From the NCBI RefSeq assembly GCF_004217145.1, contig NZ_SHKR01000011.1, positions 1,674,001 to 1,738,000 on the forward strand: 64,000 nucleotides of DNA. The letters are read 5' to 3'. The notes beneath the pieces are model-generated. The model made no database searches and was not told where the DNA came from. It saw nothing but the letters and a program-made list of their open reading frames with translations. This stretch comes from Kribbella rubisoli. Its GTDB lineage: Bacteria; Actinomycetota; Actinomycetes; Propionibacteriales; Kribbellaceae. The translations under genes and the position numbers were made by a program. How positions within the stretch are numbered: the stretch's first letter is position 1; every line of letters begins with the position of its first letter. Positions 42,815 through 50,993 of this stretch are shown one piece after another.

Positions 42815-42818
42815 GTGC

Positions 42819-42910
42819 CGGATCTGCAGCCCATCACAATCGCGGAACCCGGTCGGCGCTGAGCGTGGCGTCGTGCCCGGTGCCGCGATTGTGATGGCGT
42901 GGCGATCCGG
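42819..42910. terminator. Bidirectional terminator palindrome
   Basis: Arms 42832-42845 and 42883-42896 pair perfectly over 14 bp (CATCACAATCGCGG), with outer CCGGATC/GATCCGG at 42819 and 42904. It lies in the 97-bp gap between the convergent heparinase-like and DinB genes. Confidence 0.75.
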
Positions 42911-42911
42911 A

Positions 42912-43496
42912 TCAACTGGTCTTCGCAGCGATCGGCTTCCACTCCCGCGGCGGGTCCTCGCCGACCCGGCCGTCGACGGCCTCGCGGATGAGGTCGGCGT
43001 GGCCGGTGTGGCGGCCATACTCCTCGATCAGGTCGCAGACGAGGCGGCGCAGGCTCGCGTGCTGCCCGTCCGGCCAGGAGATGTCGGCCGGCTGGTCGAG
43101 CCCGCCGTCCGCGATGGCCGTGGCCAGCGTCTGGCGGGAACGCTCAACCGCGCCGTCCCACAGGGCGTACAGCTCCTCCGGGGTGTTGTCGGCCGCGGAG
43201 TTGAACTCCCAGTCGTTGTCGTCCCGCCAGCCGTTCTCCACCCATGGCCCGTCCATCGGCAGCCCACGGAACTTCACGTTGAACATGTAGTCCTCGTTCG
43301 CCGCGAGATGCTTCATCAGCCCGCCGAGCGTGATCGACGACTTCCCGATCCGCGTGTCCAGTCCGGCGGCATCCAGCCCGTCCACCTTGTACCTGAACGT
43401 CGTACGCAACCGATCCAGCGCCCCGACCAGATGCTCCGAATCGCTCCCCGCAATCGGCGGCTCCCACCAAGGCGAAACCCACTCATTCTCAGCCAT
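42912..43496 (-). CDS. DinB/DUF664-family protein (mycothiol-transferase-like)
   Basis: This 194-residue protein carries histidines in GGLMKHLAANEDYMF and EEYGRHTGHADLIREAVDG, the hallmark of the DUF664 branch of DinB proteins that includes mycothiol S-transferases. It is a single gene. It ends 2 bp after a bidirectional terminator. Confidence 0.85.
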   Translation of the reverse strand: MAENEWVSPWWEPPIAGSDSEHLVGALDRLRTTFRYKVDGLDAAGLDTRIGKSSITLGGLMKHLAANEDYMFNVKFRGLPMDGPWVENGWRDDNDWEFNSAADNTPEELYALWDGAVERSRQTLATAIADGGLDQPADISWPDGQHASLRRLVCDLIEEYGRHTGHADLIREAVDGRVGEDPPREWKPIAAKTS

Positions 43497-43559
43497 GCCA
43501 GCACCGTAAACCCCATTCCGGACACTCCCCTTCCGGAACCAGGAGCCATACTTCTGGGC

Positions 43560-44054
43560 ATGTCAGTCGACACCTGCCCGAGCTGCGGCCGGGCCCTGGA
43601 CGCCCACGATCGGCACGTCCGATTCACCCTGCCGGACCCGGTCCTGGACCTGCCCGACCAGGAGCGCACTCCCGGCGCCTGGCTCAGCCATCAGACGCCT
43701 CGCGAGTCGGTGATGATGCAGGTGCCCGGAGCCGGCGCGTTCGTCCGGGTCCTACTGCCGGTGCAACTCGACGGCGGTTACCACGTGACGTTCGGCGCAT
43801 GGCTCGGCATCCATCCCGCCGAGCTGCAGCCCACGTTCGCAGTCTGGTGGGAGCCGGAGTACACCAACCTCCGCCTCGAGGGCTTCCTGGCCAACAAGAT
43901 CTCCCCCTGGAGCCTGCTCGCCACTCCCGCCATCGCCACCGTCCGCAACCCCGACGAAACGCCGTACGTGACCGAGTCGCCCCATCCGGCGTTGGCCGCC
44001 GTACTCACCAAGTCCTGGCCCCACGACGAGATTCTCCCCCACCTGCCCGATTAG
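43560..44054 (+). CDS. DUF2199-like protein with N-terminal zinc-ribbon pair
   Basis: This 164-residue protein begins SVDTCPSCGRALDAHDRHVRF, a CxxC knuckle, and continues with VQLDGGYHVTFGAWLGI and VWWEPEYTNLRLEGFLANKI, the DUF2199 type of sequence. No function is known. AGGAG is rather far (14 nt) upstream. The NUDIX gene follows after 10 bp and may be co-transcribed. Confidence 0.7.
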   Translation: MSVDTCPSCGRALDAHDRHVRFTLPDPVLDLPDQERTPGAWLSHQTPRESVMMQVPGAGAFVRVLLPVQLDGGYHVTFGAWLGIHPAELQPTFAVWWEPEYTNLRLEGFLANKISPWSLLATPAIATVRNPDETPYVTESPHPALAAVLTKSWPHDEILPHLPD

Positions 44055-44064
44055 GCTCCGGCGG

Positions 44065-44535
44065 ATGGGACGGTATGCGGGTGTGATTGCGCGGTACGGC
44101 GGGCAGGTGGCGCTGGTGTGGGAGCGGTACGAGGCGTGGGATGCGCCGTACTGGAATCTGCCGAGCGGTGCGGTCGAGGAGGGCGAAACGCCTACCGCCG
44201 GCGCGATTCGCGAGCTGCGGGAGGAGTCTGGGTTGCTGGCTGTCGAGGCGGACCTTGCGCTTGTCTGGACCACCGAGGTGTTGATCGGCGGTCGTGTGAC
44301 GTCGCGGTCGTGGAACTACGCGGTGGACGTGCAGGACCCGGCGTTCGCGATCGACGATCCGGATGGGTCGGTGATGGAGGTGCGCTGGTTCTCGGCGGAG
44401 GACGCAGTACGACGGCTCGGCCAGCTGCCGTATCCGCCCATCGCGGTGCCGGCGATCGACTACCTGACCTACGGCGTACGACGGCAGGACTGGACCTTCA
44501 CGTTGGACGGCGAGGACTGGAGCTGGGACTCATAG
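44065..44535 (+). CDS. NUDIX hydrolase
   Basis: This 156-residue protein has a full Nudix box, GAVEEGETPTAGAIRELREESGL, at about residues 35-57. It hydrolyses a nucleoside diphosphate linked to another group; the substrate is not predictable. It overlaps the convergent GNAT gene by 6 bp. Confidence 0.87.
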   Translation: MGRYAGVIARYGGQVALVWERYEAWDAPYWNLPSGAVEEGETPTAGAIRELREESGLLAVEADLALVWTTEVLIGGRVTSRSWNYAVDVQDPAFAIDDPDGSVMEVRWFSAEDAVRRLGQLPYPPIAVPAIDYLTYGVRRQDWTFTLDGEDWSWDS

Positions 44536-45084
44536 GTCTCGGCGTACGACGATGTTGCGTCTGGCCTGGGTGCGGTGTTCGGCGTACGGCGTGAAGCCGG
44601 CGTCCAGGAATGTGGTGAGGACGCCGCGGCCTGGGTCGCCGGGCATCGTCTTGACTGGGTAGGCCTCCACGAGGCGGGCGCCCGAGGTGCGGGCGTAGTC
44701 GACGGCTGCTTCGATCATCGGGAGAGTCAGACCGCGGCCTCGGTAGCCGGCCTTGACGAAGAGGCAGTTGATGGCCCAGATCGTGTCGTCGTCGGGGTCG
44801 TCGATGGGCAGCGTTCGCGAGTGGACGATCGCGTAGTACTCCGGTCGCGGCGCCACGGCACACCAGGCGGCCGGGCACACGTCGACGTACCCGATGAGGC
44901 CGACCGGCATCCCTGCCTGGACGAAGCTCTCGAGAGCTGCGCGGTTCTCCTCGCTTCCGTTTCGGGCGACGTCGCGACTGGGCAGGCGGCGCGCCATGCA
45001 CCAGCATCCGCGCGTCCCGCCGCTCGGCCCGAACAGCTCGACCAGGTCGTCCCATCGCGTCTGGTCAACGGGGTGGACCTCCAT
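44530..45084 (-). CDS. GNAT-family N-acetyltransferase
   Basis: The protein has 184 residues from the ATG at 45084. The acetyl-CoA loop is in AGYRGRGLTLPMIEAAVDYA (about residue 115-134), and a Cys/Trp-rich segment RGCWCMARRL sits near the N-terminus, as in a common actinobacterial GNAT group. There is no good ribosome site, so the transcript may be leaderless. It is divergent from the phosphotransferase gene. Confidence 0.82.
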   Translation of the reverse strand: MEVHPVDQTRWDDLVELFGPSGGTRGCWCMARRLPSRDVARNGSEENRAALESFVQAGMPVGLIGYVDVCPAAWCAVAPRPEYYAIVHSRTLPIDDPDDDTIWAINCLFVKAGYRGRGLTLPMIEAAVDYARTSGARLVEAYPVKTMPGDPGRGVLTTFLDAGFTPYAEHRTQARRNIVVRRDL

Positions 45085-45147
45085 CGGCGCATTCAACCAT
45101 GAGAATCCGGTCGCGTTTGCTGTCCGCGCGTGGAAAGGTCGGGCATC

Positions 45148-46080
45148 ATGAGCGCCTCCGACCTGACCGGCTTCCTTCGCGGGCGAGGCGTTGATCCCGT
45201 CAGTGTCGTACCGCTCCTCGGCGGCGAGAAGAACCGCAGCTGGCTGGTCGACGGCGCGTTCGTTGCCCGGAGCTACAGCACCAGCACGCCGGCCGAGGTG
45301 GAGTACGAGCTCCACGCGACGGAGTTCCTGGCGCAGCGAGGCTTTCCGACGCCCGCTCCGGTGCGCGCCGACGACGGATCGGTCTGGGGCACGATCGATG
45401 ACCGCCCGGCAGCGCTCTTCACGTACGCCGCTGGCGCGCATCCGACCGACCTGCTGGACGGGTACTTCTCGACCGATCTGCGACTCGGCCGCGCCGCCGC
45501 GGGACTGGCGGCCCAGCTGCACGTCCTCACTGCGGACCAGAGCTTCCCCGGCCGACGGAACACCCGGCTCGATCCTCTCGAGCGCATTGGGACTTTCCTG
45601 CGATCGCCGTACGCCGATGTCCCCGTACTCCGGGAAGCAACCCGTCGCCTGACCGCGCTGCACGAGAAGATCGCCGACGTCTACGCCAACGCGACAGGTC
45701 TGCGACAAGGCCTCGTCCACAACGACATCAGCGCGGTCAATCTCCTGCTCGACGAGGTCACCGGCGACATCACAGCCCTCATCGACTTCGACGACTGCAT
45801 GACGTCGTTCCAGCTGTACGACCTCGGCCGCATCGCCGAAACCTGGGGCCGCACCCCCGACCGCCACGCAGACCTCACCCGCATCAAGGAACTGATCGAG
45901 GCGTACGACGCAACGCGCCCGCTGAGCGACCGTGAAGCTGAGCTCGCGGTCGACCTGATCGCGACGTACGCCGCCGCAACCGGGGTCGACATCCTGACGA
46001 ACATGCTCCGCGCCGGCGCCGACGTACAAAGCCCCGCGGACAGCTACTCCATGCTCTTCTTCCTGGACCTGACCGCATGA
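45148..46080 (+). CDS. APH-family phosphotransferase (homoserine-kinase-type)
   Basis: The protein has 310 residues from the ATG at 45148. The kinase-like fold has the catalytic loop LVHNDISAVNLLLD (around residue 200, HxDxxxxN) and the metal-binding IDFDDC after it. This family phosphorylates aminoglycosides, choline, homoserine or related small molecules. It is coupled to the downstream phosphatase gene by an ATGA overlap. Confidence 0.83.
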   Translation: MSASDLTGFLRGRGVDPVSVVPLLGGEKNRSWLVDGAFVARSYSTSTPAEVEYELHATEFLAQRGFPTPAPVRADDGSVWGTIDDRPAALFTYAAGAHPTDLLDGYFSTDLRLGRAAAGLAAQLHVLTADQSFPGRRNTRLDPLERIGTFLRSPYADVPVLREATRRLTALHEKIADVYANATGLRQGLVHNDISAVNLLLDEVTGDITALIDFDDCMTSFQLYDLGRIAETWGRTPDRHADLTRIKELIEAYDATRPLSDREAELAVDLIATYAAATGVDILTNMLRAGADVQSPADSYSMLFFLDLTA

Positions 46081-46724
46081 GACACATCTACCTCGTCACG
46101 CATCCAGAGGCACAGCACCACGTCGACGGCATCGTGGGCGGCTGGCACGACTCGGTTTTGACCGCCCGCGGACACCAGCAGGCCGAACGCATCGCCGACG
46201 TACTGGCGAGCCGAGTCGGCCCCGAGCCGGTCGAGGTCCACTCCTCCGACCTACGCCGAGCCAGCCAAGCAGCGGAGCGGATCGCTCGGAGGTTCTCCGT
46301 CGAGGTCCACACCGACGCACGCCTCCGCGAAAGATCCAACGGCGAGGCCGACGGCCGTCCCCAGGCGTGGCTAGCCGAACGCCGCATCCCCCTCCCGGAG
46401 TACGGCGACCGCCTTGCCCACAACGATGGACCCGCCGGCGCGGAGACCCGACTCGCCTTGGTCGAACGCCTCTACCCCGCCCTCGACGACATCCTCAGCC
46501 GCCCAGCCACGACCCAGATAATCGTCTCCCACGGCTCCGCCTCCAGCTACCTGATCGCCGCCTGGATCGGCATGCCGATGACGTCCACAGACCGCGTCTT
46601 CTTCCCCCTGACCTCAGGCAGCATCACCACCCTGGTCCGCAACGACTCCCACTTCAGCCACCAGGTAGTAACCCTGAACGAAACCCACCACCTGAAGGAC
46701 CCCGAGGCTGAAGCAGGTGAATGA
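46077..46724 (+). CDS. Histidine-phosphatase superfamily protein
   Basis: This 215-residue phosphoglycerate-mutase-like protein has the N-terminal catalytic motif VTHPEAQHH rather than the canonical RHG (the Arg is replaced by Thr), with LTARGHQQAERIA, SSDLRRASQAAERIA and the second catalytic IVSHGSASSYL. The missing Arg could alter or remove activity. Its start overlaps the phosphotransferase stop, so the two are probably linked in function. Confidence 0.82.
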   Translation: MRHIYLVTHPEAQHHVDGIVGGWHDSVLTARGHQQAERIADVLASRVGPEPVEVHSSDLRRASQAAERIARRFSVEVHTDARLRERSNGEADGRPQAWLAERRIPLPEYGDRLAHNDGPAGAETRLALVERLYPALDDILSRPATTQIIVSHGSASSYLIAAWIGMPMTSTDRVFFPLTSGSITTLVRNDSHFSHQVVTLNETHHLKDPEAEAGE

Positions 46725-46763
46725 CGGGGTGTGGACGGCCACGAAGAGCGCACCGCGCGGCAC

Positions 46764-46908
46764 AATGCGTCGCGTGGACCGCCCTGCCCTGACCTCGCTG
46801 ACTTATGCGAGCACGAACACCCTGACGAACGTTGCTGACCTGCTCACCCGCACCCTCGGGCTGGCGTTCGAGCAGCGGTTGACGTGGCCTCGCACGAGAA
46901 ACCGTTGA
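46764..46908 (+). pseudogene. Short ORF, possible N-terminal gene fragment
   Basis: ATG at 46764 to TGA at 46908 encodes 47 residues (LTSLTYASTNTLTNVADLLT, then RTLGLAFEQRLTW). The pattern resembles the first helix of small immunity-type proteins but stops abruptly. A GTG 47 bp upstream would lengthen it. There is no good ribosome site. It is either a truncated gene or chance. Confidence 0.25.
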
Positions 46909-46954
46909 CGCCAGAAGCCCGAACCCCTGCCCTGGCCGCCTGGCGGAATCCGGG

Positions 46955-47893
46955 TCACTCTCCGAAGAGCAGTGGGGCCGTGCCGGGCTCTCCGGCGCGG
47001 CGGAAGTAGACCGGGTCGGCGAAGGTGGCAGGCACCTTGCCAAGTCCCTGGATGACTGTGGCGGTGCCGTTCGCGTGGCCGACGGCGTACAAGTAGGCGG
47101 ACCGGGTGTCCCTGTCGATGCCGAGCAGCAGAGTGCCGTACACGCCGCACTTCTCGGCGATCAGCGCGTCGAAGCCCTGCCAGGTGGAGTCGCGGACCCG
47201 CTTCACGATCGGCTTCATCGGCGAGGTCAGGGGAAGCCGGATCGTGTACAGCGCGCCGCCGCGGGTGTTGGCCAGGAAGGTGTCGTACGTCGCGGTCTGG
47301 CTGATCAGCGTCATGGTCTTCACCGCCGAGAAACCACCCGCGGACTGCGGGTTGGTCCAGCCGAACCCGCCCTTGGAGTCCCACCGCGTGAGCGTGCCGT
47401 TTCCATGCAGCGCGTAGTGGTTGACCAGCGCGAACGGGTTCGTATCGTGCGGGTAGCTCGTCTCGAGGAACGTGGCGTCCCCCCAGCCCCCACCGATCCG
47501 GAAGTTGTGCGACTGCGTCCGATCGACCTCGCCGGCTGTTGTGAGGAAGTAGGTGCTGCTGTACAGCCCGGAGCCGATCACCACATGGCCGGCGTACGCG
47601 CCACCGAAACCAGGCACGACCGGGTCGTTGAAGAACAGAGTGCTCAACCTGGGCAGGCCCTCGGGAAAGAGGTCGGCGTACCCCGCCTTCTCCTGCACCG
47701 TCAGCGGCGAGCCGGCAATGACCACCCTGTCCGTATGACCCCGACCCGCGGTCACCGACCCGGTCTCAATCCGGCACCCCGCAGCAGCGGTTGAGCCAGC
47801 AGCCACTGCCTCGCCCACACCCCCAGACAACATCCCCGCCACCAGCACCGCGGCAGCCGCCACCCGGCCGACACTCCCAAGCCGTCCCAACAT
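46955..47893 (-). CDS. Secreted protein of unknown function (paralogue of 14380-15252)
   Basis: The protein has 312 residues from the ATG at 47893 (GGGGAG upstream). A signal peptide (VAAAAVLVAGMLSGGVGEAVAAG) is followed by the same blocks as the 14-kb protein: GGFSAVKTMTLISQTATYDTFLANTRGGALYTIRLPL and AYLYAVGHANGTATVIQGLGKVPATFADPVYF. A conserved cysteine near the mature N-terminus and one at EKCGVYG may form a disulphide. Function is unknown. Confidence 0.75.
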   Translation of the reverse strand: MLGRLGSVGRVAAAAVLVAGMLSGGVGEAVAAGSTAAAGCRIETGSVTAGRGHTDRVVIAGSPLTVQEKAGYADLFPEGLPRLSTLFFNDPVVPGFGGAYAGHVVIGSGLYSSTYFLTTAGEVDRTQSHNFRIGGGWGDATFLETSYPHDTNPFALVNHYALHGNGTLTRWDSKGGFGWTNPQSAGGFSAVKTMTLISQTATYDTFLANTRGGALYTIRLPLTSPMKPIVKRVRDSTWQGFDALIAEKCGVYGTLLLGIDRDTRSAYLYAVGHANGTATVIQGLGKVPATFADPVYFRRAGEPGTAPLLFGE

Positions 47894-48056
47894 CTCCACC
47901 ACTCCCCAACAGCATCTGGGCGCCACCGCCCCAGAACCGGCACCAGGCAGTATCAGAACCCCTACCTACATCGATACGCCGCAGCCCCGAAAAGTTACAC
48001 CGCCCAACCGCGGGAACTCGCACCACGAACCGCACCACGGAGTCCGGGAAGACGAG

Positions 48057-48093
48057 AACCCCAGAGTCAGGAGCCAACCTCTGACCTGGGGTT
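48057..48093. terminator. Hairpin beside attL, original tRNA-Thr terminator
   Basis: AACCCCAG (48057-48064) pairs with CTGGGGTT (48086-48093), with an inner GTCAG/CTGAC stem. It has the same TGACCTGGGGTT arm and the same distance from the tRNA 3' end as the hairpin at 57386-57418, as expected if this was the terminator of the tRNA before insertion. Confidence 0.6.
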
Positions 48094-48100
48094 CTGTGTG

Positions 48101-48144
48101 GAGCCGCCTGTCGGAATCGAACCGACGACCTTCTCATTACGAGT
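48101..48144 (-). repeat. attL: 44-bp copy of the tRNA-Thr 3' half
   Basis: The sequence is identical over 44 bp to 57426-57469, which covers the tRNA-Thr(CGT) from its 3' end to the anticodon loop. This copy lacks the 5' half, so it is the displaced chromosomal end. Identity stops at 48145, defining the left end of the element. Confidence 0.9.
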
Positions 48145-48251
48145 CGTCCGAGACAAGTACACGGCCGTCTGAGCTGGCCGCTCTGCAAGCAGGACTCCAC
48201 CGGCCGACGACCCGATTAGTACAGGTCCGTCCAGACCGATCGAGGGATCCT

Positions 48252-48271
48252 GTTAGCAAAGTTGTTAGCAA
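48252..48271 (+). repeat. Left paired GTTAGCAA repeats (arm-type sites)
   Basis: GTTAGCAA at 48252-48259 and 48264-48271, a 12-bp period. The same pair with the same period occurs just inside attR (57345-57364). They are probably binding sites of Int or Xis. Confidence 0.6.
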
Positions 48272-48357
48272 CCGTTCGGACGGCGAGCCCCTCATTACGA
48301 GTCCGTTGCCCGAGCCTCAACTGCGCGACGTCCCCCAACATTGAGCAGTGATCGTGC

Positions 48358-49047
48358 TCAGTGATCGGGGGTCGTTGGCGGCTGTTCGGGGTCCTTCGGG
48401 GGCACCTCGGGGGCACGCCGTTTGGTAGAAAGTCCGCGCCGACGCCTACGACTGTTGCGGTCCCCCAGCCACGACGCACAGGCTCGATTCAGATCATTGA
48501 TCTGGAGCATCGTTGCGTTCAACATCTCGATCGCTTCACTGACGGCCGCCATCACCACCTCGGGGTCGGGTACTGGCTCGACCTCCATCGCCTCGGCCGC
48601 CGTCTCCACGCGCTTCTCTGTCTCGTCGAACGACTTGTCGATCTCGTTGACGAGCGGGGACATGGTGTCCAAGACAAAAGCCTCATCTACCAGCGCGATC
48701 GTGGGAAAGTTGATGTTGAATGCCGTACCAAAGCGCATCCGACACAGCCTGACCTCGACTTGCAGTCGCCGAAGACGTTCGGCTACTTCCCCGATGGGCT
48801 GGTTGATCAGCTCCTGGACGTCCGCAAGTACCTTGAGCGAGTCGGCTGTGAGACTGCGAACCACGGAGCGTGCGTCCATCTCCGTGGCGACACGCATCTC
48901 TGATTTGTGGGTCCACCGAACCACCAGGTAGGCAGTCAGCGCAGCCACTAGGCCGCTGACGACCGCGCTTCCCAGCCCCTGGAGGAGATTCGACCACCCA
49001 CCCAAGGTCTGAAACCACGTCGCAGCCACCACATCGCTAAGAGTCAC
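48358..49047 (-). CDS. Membrane-anchored coiled-coil protein, cargo
   Basis: The protein has about 229 residues if started at the GTG 49047; the start is uncertain because the frame stays open to 49275. One membrane helix (LGSAVVSGLVAALTAYLVV) near the N-terminus is followed by helical, charged sequence (SLKVLADVQELINQPIGEVAERLRRLQ; DEIDKSFDETEKRVETAAEAMEV) and a basic, Pro-rich tail. No family is recognised. Its place at the element's left end, outside the transfer genes, suggests cargo such as a defence or exclusion function. Confidence 0.55.
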   Translation of the reverse strand: MTLSDVVAATWFQTLGGWSNLLQGLGSAVVSGLVAALTAYLVVRWTHKSEMRVATEMDARSVVRSLTADSLKVLADVQELINQPIGEVAERLRRLQVEVRLCRMRFGTAFNINFPTIALVDEAFVLDTMSPLVNEIDKSFDETEKRVETAAEAMEVEPVPDPEVVMAAVSEAIEMLNATMLQINDLNRACASWLGDRNSRRRRRGLSTKRRAPEVPPKDPEQPPTTPDH

Positions 49048-49093
49048 CTGCGGATGATAGGGACCCTGTGCTCGCGCTACAACCCCGGACTTA

Positions 49094-49244
49094 GCGTCTT
49101 CCCGTCTGCCGTTCAGCCCACGCGTAGCGCGATCAGGAGACGCCAGAGGGGCCAAGATGGAGCGCCCCGCTGGACGAACGATCTTGGCCCCTCTGGTGGC
49201 TCCTGATAGGTCCTGACTGGGCTGAGCGGCAGGCGGGAAGACGC
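49094..49244. repeat. 151-bp doubly nested palindrome inside the element
   Basis: Outer arms 49094-49120 and 49218-49244 pair at 25 of 27 positions. Inner arms 49132-49158 and 49181-49207 pair nearly throughout (ATCAGGAG and CCAGAGGGGCCAAGAT with their complements) around a 22-nt loop. The rest of the gap to 49457 is GC-rich with smaller stems and no gene. Candidate roles are a replication or transfer origin, or a strong terminator/insulator. Confidence 0.7.
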
Positions 49245-49457
49245 ATCCCGGCCCCCTTCGAGCTAGCCAGGCCAAACCGGGCCGTCATCCCGGAGTCGTG
49301 AGGCCCCCGCCGGAGGCAGTGCTCTTGGCTCTCAGAAAGACACCGAGAGCGGGCGCGGCGGTGAACGGCCGGAGGCCGCATGCGCACGCCGCGCCGCGCG
49401 CCGAAGGCGCGCCTTGATCCATAAGAGCCAAATTCGGCAAGGGGATCGGCAGGAGGG

Positions 49458-50081
49458 TCAGGCGATAGACGGGACGAGCGTGATCCGAGTTCGGCGAGCC
49501 GAGGTGTCTGGCTGGCTCGGGGTTGGCAGGTCGTGCGTCAATTCGGTGATGACCGAGTCGGCCTGCGTCTGGTGCCGATCGGTGGCGTGCCGCTGGAACA
49601 GAGCGCCGGACGGGTAGTCGCTGAGGTCGAGCGTCCGGACGTGGCGGAAGCCGCGCTGCTCGTAGTACCGGTGGAGACCGATGTTGTCGGTCCAGACATC
49701 GATCCGGACCCAGTTGTTGCCGAGTTCTCCGGCTCGCTTGCACGCCCACTCGATCACATCGGTGCCGAGTCCGGAGTACTTGCGCCGGACGATGAGCCGG
49801 TGGAGGTACATGGAGGGCTGCTGCTGCTCCTCGGGCGTCCAGAGCTTGGGGTCGGAGAACGAGTCGAGCGCGACCGTGGCGGCGGTGGCCCCGGCGTCGT
49901 CGCGGACCATCCAGGTCTCTCCGGCCCGGATGCTGCTGAGGATCCGCTCGGACTGCGCCTCGGGCGTCGGCCACGCGGCAGCCCACTGGTCAATGCCCTG
50001 CTTGGCGAGCCAGTCGCTTGCCTCCTGGCGCATCGCGAGGATGACCGGCAGGTCGTCGATCGTGGCTTGCTCGATGATCAC
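49458..50081 (-). CDS. GNAT-family acetyltransferase of the element
   Basis: This 207-residue protein has the acetyl-CoA segment VRRKYSGLGTDVIEWACKRA and the typical GNAT end NIGLHRYYEQRGFRHVRTL. A disordered polar tail of about 30 residues follows. It is coupled by a 4-bp overlap to the GntR gene upstream, an association common in pSAM2-like elements. The substrate is unknown; the two genes probably form the element's control operon. Confidence 0.82.
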   Translation of the reverse strand: MIIEQATIDDLPVILAMRQEASDWLAKQGIDQWAAAWPTPEAQSERILSSIRAGETWMVRDDAGATAATVALDSFSDPKLWTPEEQQQPSMYLHRLIVRRKYSGLGTDVIEWACKRAGELGNNWVRIDVWTDNIGLHRYYEQRGFRHVRTLDLSDYPSGALFQRHATDRHQTQADSVITELTHDLPTPSQPDTSARRTRITLVPSIA

Positions 50082-50866
50082 GACGCGTATCCGTTCTGGC
50101 CGTGGTAGCCGCTGATGTCGCCGAGCTCGTAGACGAGCCGGTTGCGATCACCCGCGAAGATCGTCAACGTCAGTCGGAGCGGTCGGGTGTCGCTGTAGGT
50201 CGTGCGGACGTAAACGAGTACCGGAGTGCCGATGCCAAGTCCAAGCTTCCGCGACTCGTCCGGCCTCGGCATCCGAGTCGTGACCTCGTCGACGTAGCCG
50301 ATCTCAACGTGTCCCTTGGCCGCCATCGCTCGGATCGCTCCGCCTGCCACGTCATGCGGGGTGAGGAGGCCGCACTCCTGGGCGATGTCCATCGGGTAGT
50401 AGCTGTCCTGCAAGCTCGACGGCTCACCGTCGACCTGGCGGACGAAGGATCGGGAGACGAGCGAGTCGCCTTCGTCGACGGTCAACCGTTCCGCCAGTTC
50501 CGGCGATGCAGGGACGATCCGCATCTCGAAGTCGCGGTATGCCGACTTGTGACCCTGCGCCGCCTGCTCGGCGTGGAAGGCGTCGACCTGATCGCTTGAC
50601 ATCCGGTCGCGGCTCTCCGCCCAGCTCGCGTGGTAGGTCGTGATGACCTGCTCGCGCACGATGGTGCCGCGTCCCTGGGTGCTCGTGATCATGCCTTCGT
50701 TCTGGAGCTGGGCGAAGGCGAGTCGGACGGTATTGCGGGAGACGCCGTACTGCTCGCGCAACTCGGCCTCGGTTGGCAGCCGGTCCCCTGCCTTGAGCTG
50801 GCCGCCGCGAATCTGCTCGCGAAGGTCGGCCGCGATCTGCCGATAGAGCGGCTCTGACTGCGCCAT
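50078..50866 (-). CDS. GntR/HutC-family regulator (KorSA-like)
   Basis: The protein has 262 residues from the ATG at 50866 (GGAAGG upstream). The winged helix (LYRQIAADLREQIRGGQLKAGDRLPTEAELREQYGVSRNTVR) is followed by a UTRA ligand domain. In pSAM2 the GntR protein KorSA represses the pra activator gene; here the divergent Pra-like gene at 50994 has two direct repeats on its promoter, consistent with that role. Confidence 0.86.
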   Translation of the reverse strand: MAQSEPLYRQIAADLREQIRGGQLKAGDRLPTEAELREQYGVSRNTVRLAFAQLQNEGMITSTQGRGTIVREQVITTYHASWAESRDRMSSDQVDAFHAEQAAQGHKSAYRDFEMRIVPASPELAERLTVDEGDSLVSRSFVRQVDGEPSSLQDSYYPMDIAQECGLLTPHDVAGGAIRAMAAKGHVEIGYVDEVTTRMPRPDESRKLGLGIGTPVLVYVRTTYSDTRPLRLTLTIFAGDRNRLVYELGDISGYHGQNGYAS

Positions 50867-50912
50867 GTGCATGCCTTCCAAAAGTTGTCCCAACAAATGG
50901 TCTCATCCCTCT

Positions 50913-50964
50913 TGACCTAGCACCAATCTGTACCTAAGGTCGGTGATGTACCAAAGGTTGGTAC
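50913..50964 (+). promoter_or_regulatory. Promoter and operators of the Pra-like gene
   Basis: TTGACC (50913-50918) and TAAGGT (50936-50941) are 17 bp apart. Direct repeats of GTACCNAAGGTNGGT lie at 50931-50945 and 50948-50962, the second also forming the palindrome GTACCAA-agg-TTGGTAC (50948-50964). The first repeat covers the -10 element. Confidence 0.65.
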
Positions 50965-50993
50965 GAATCGAAGAGTGAAGGTGAGATCACACC

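Noticed and set aside
45085..46029. N-terminal extension of the GNAT frame
   Set aside because: It is antisense to the phosphotransferase gene and has low-complexity shadow composition.
48096..48344. + strand ORF over attL
   Set aside because: Its sequence is the translation of tRNA-Thr antisense and of the flanking repeat; there is no ribosome site.
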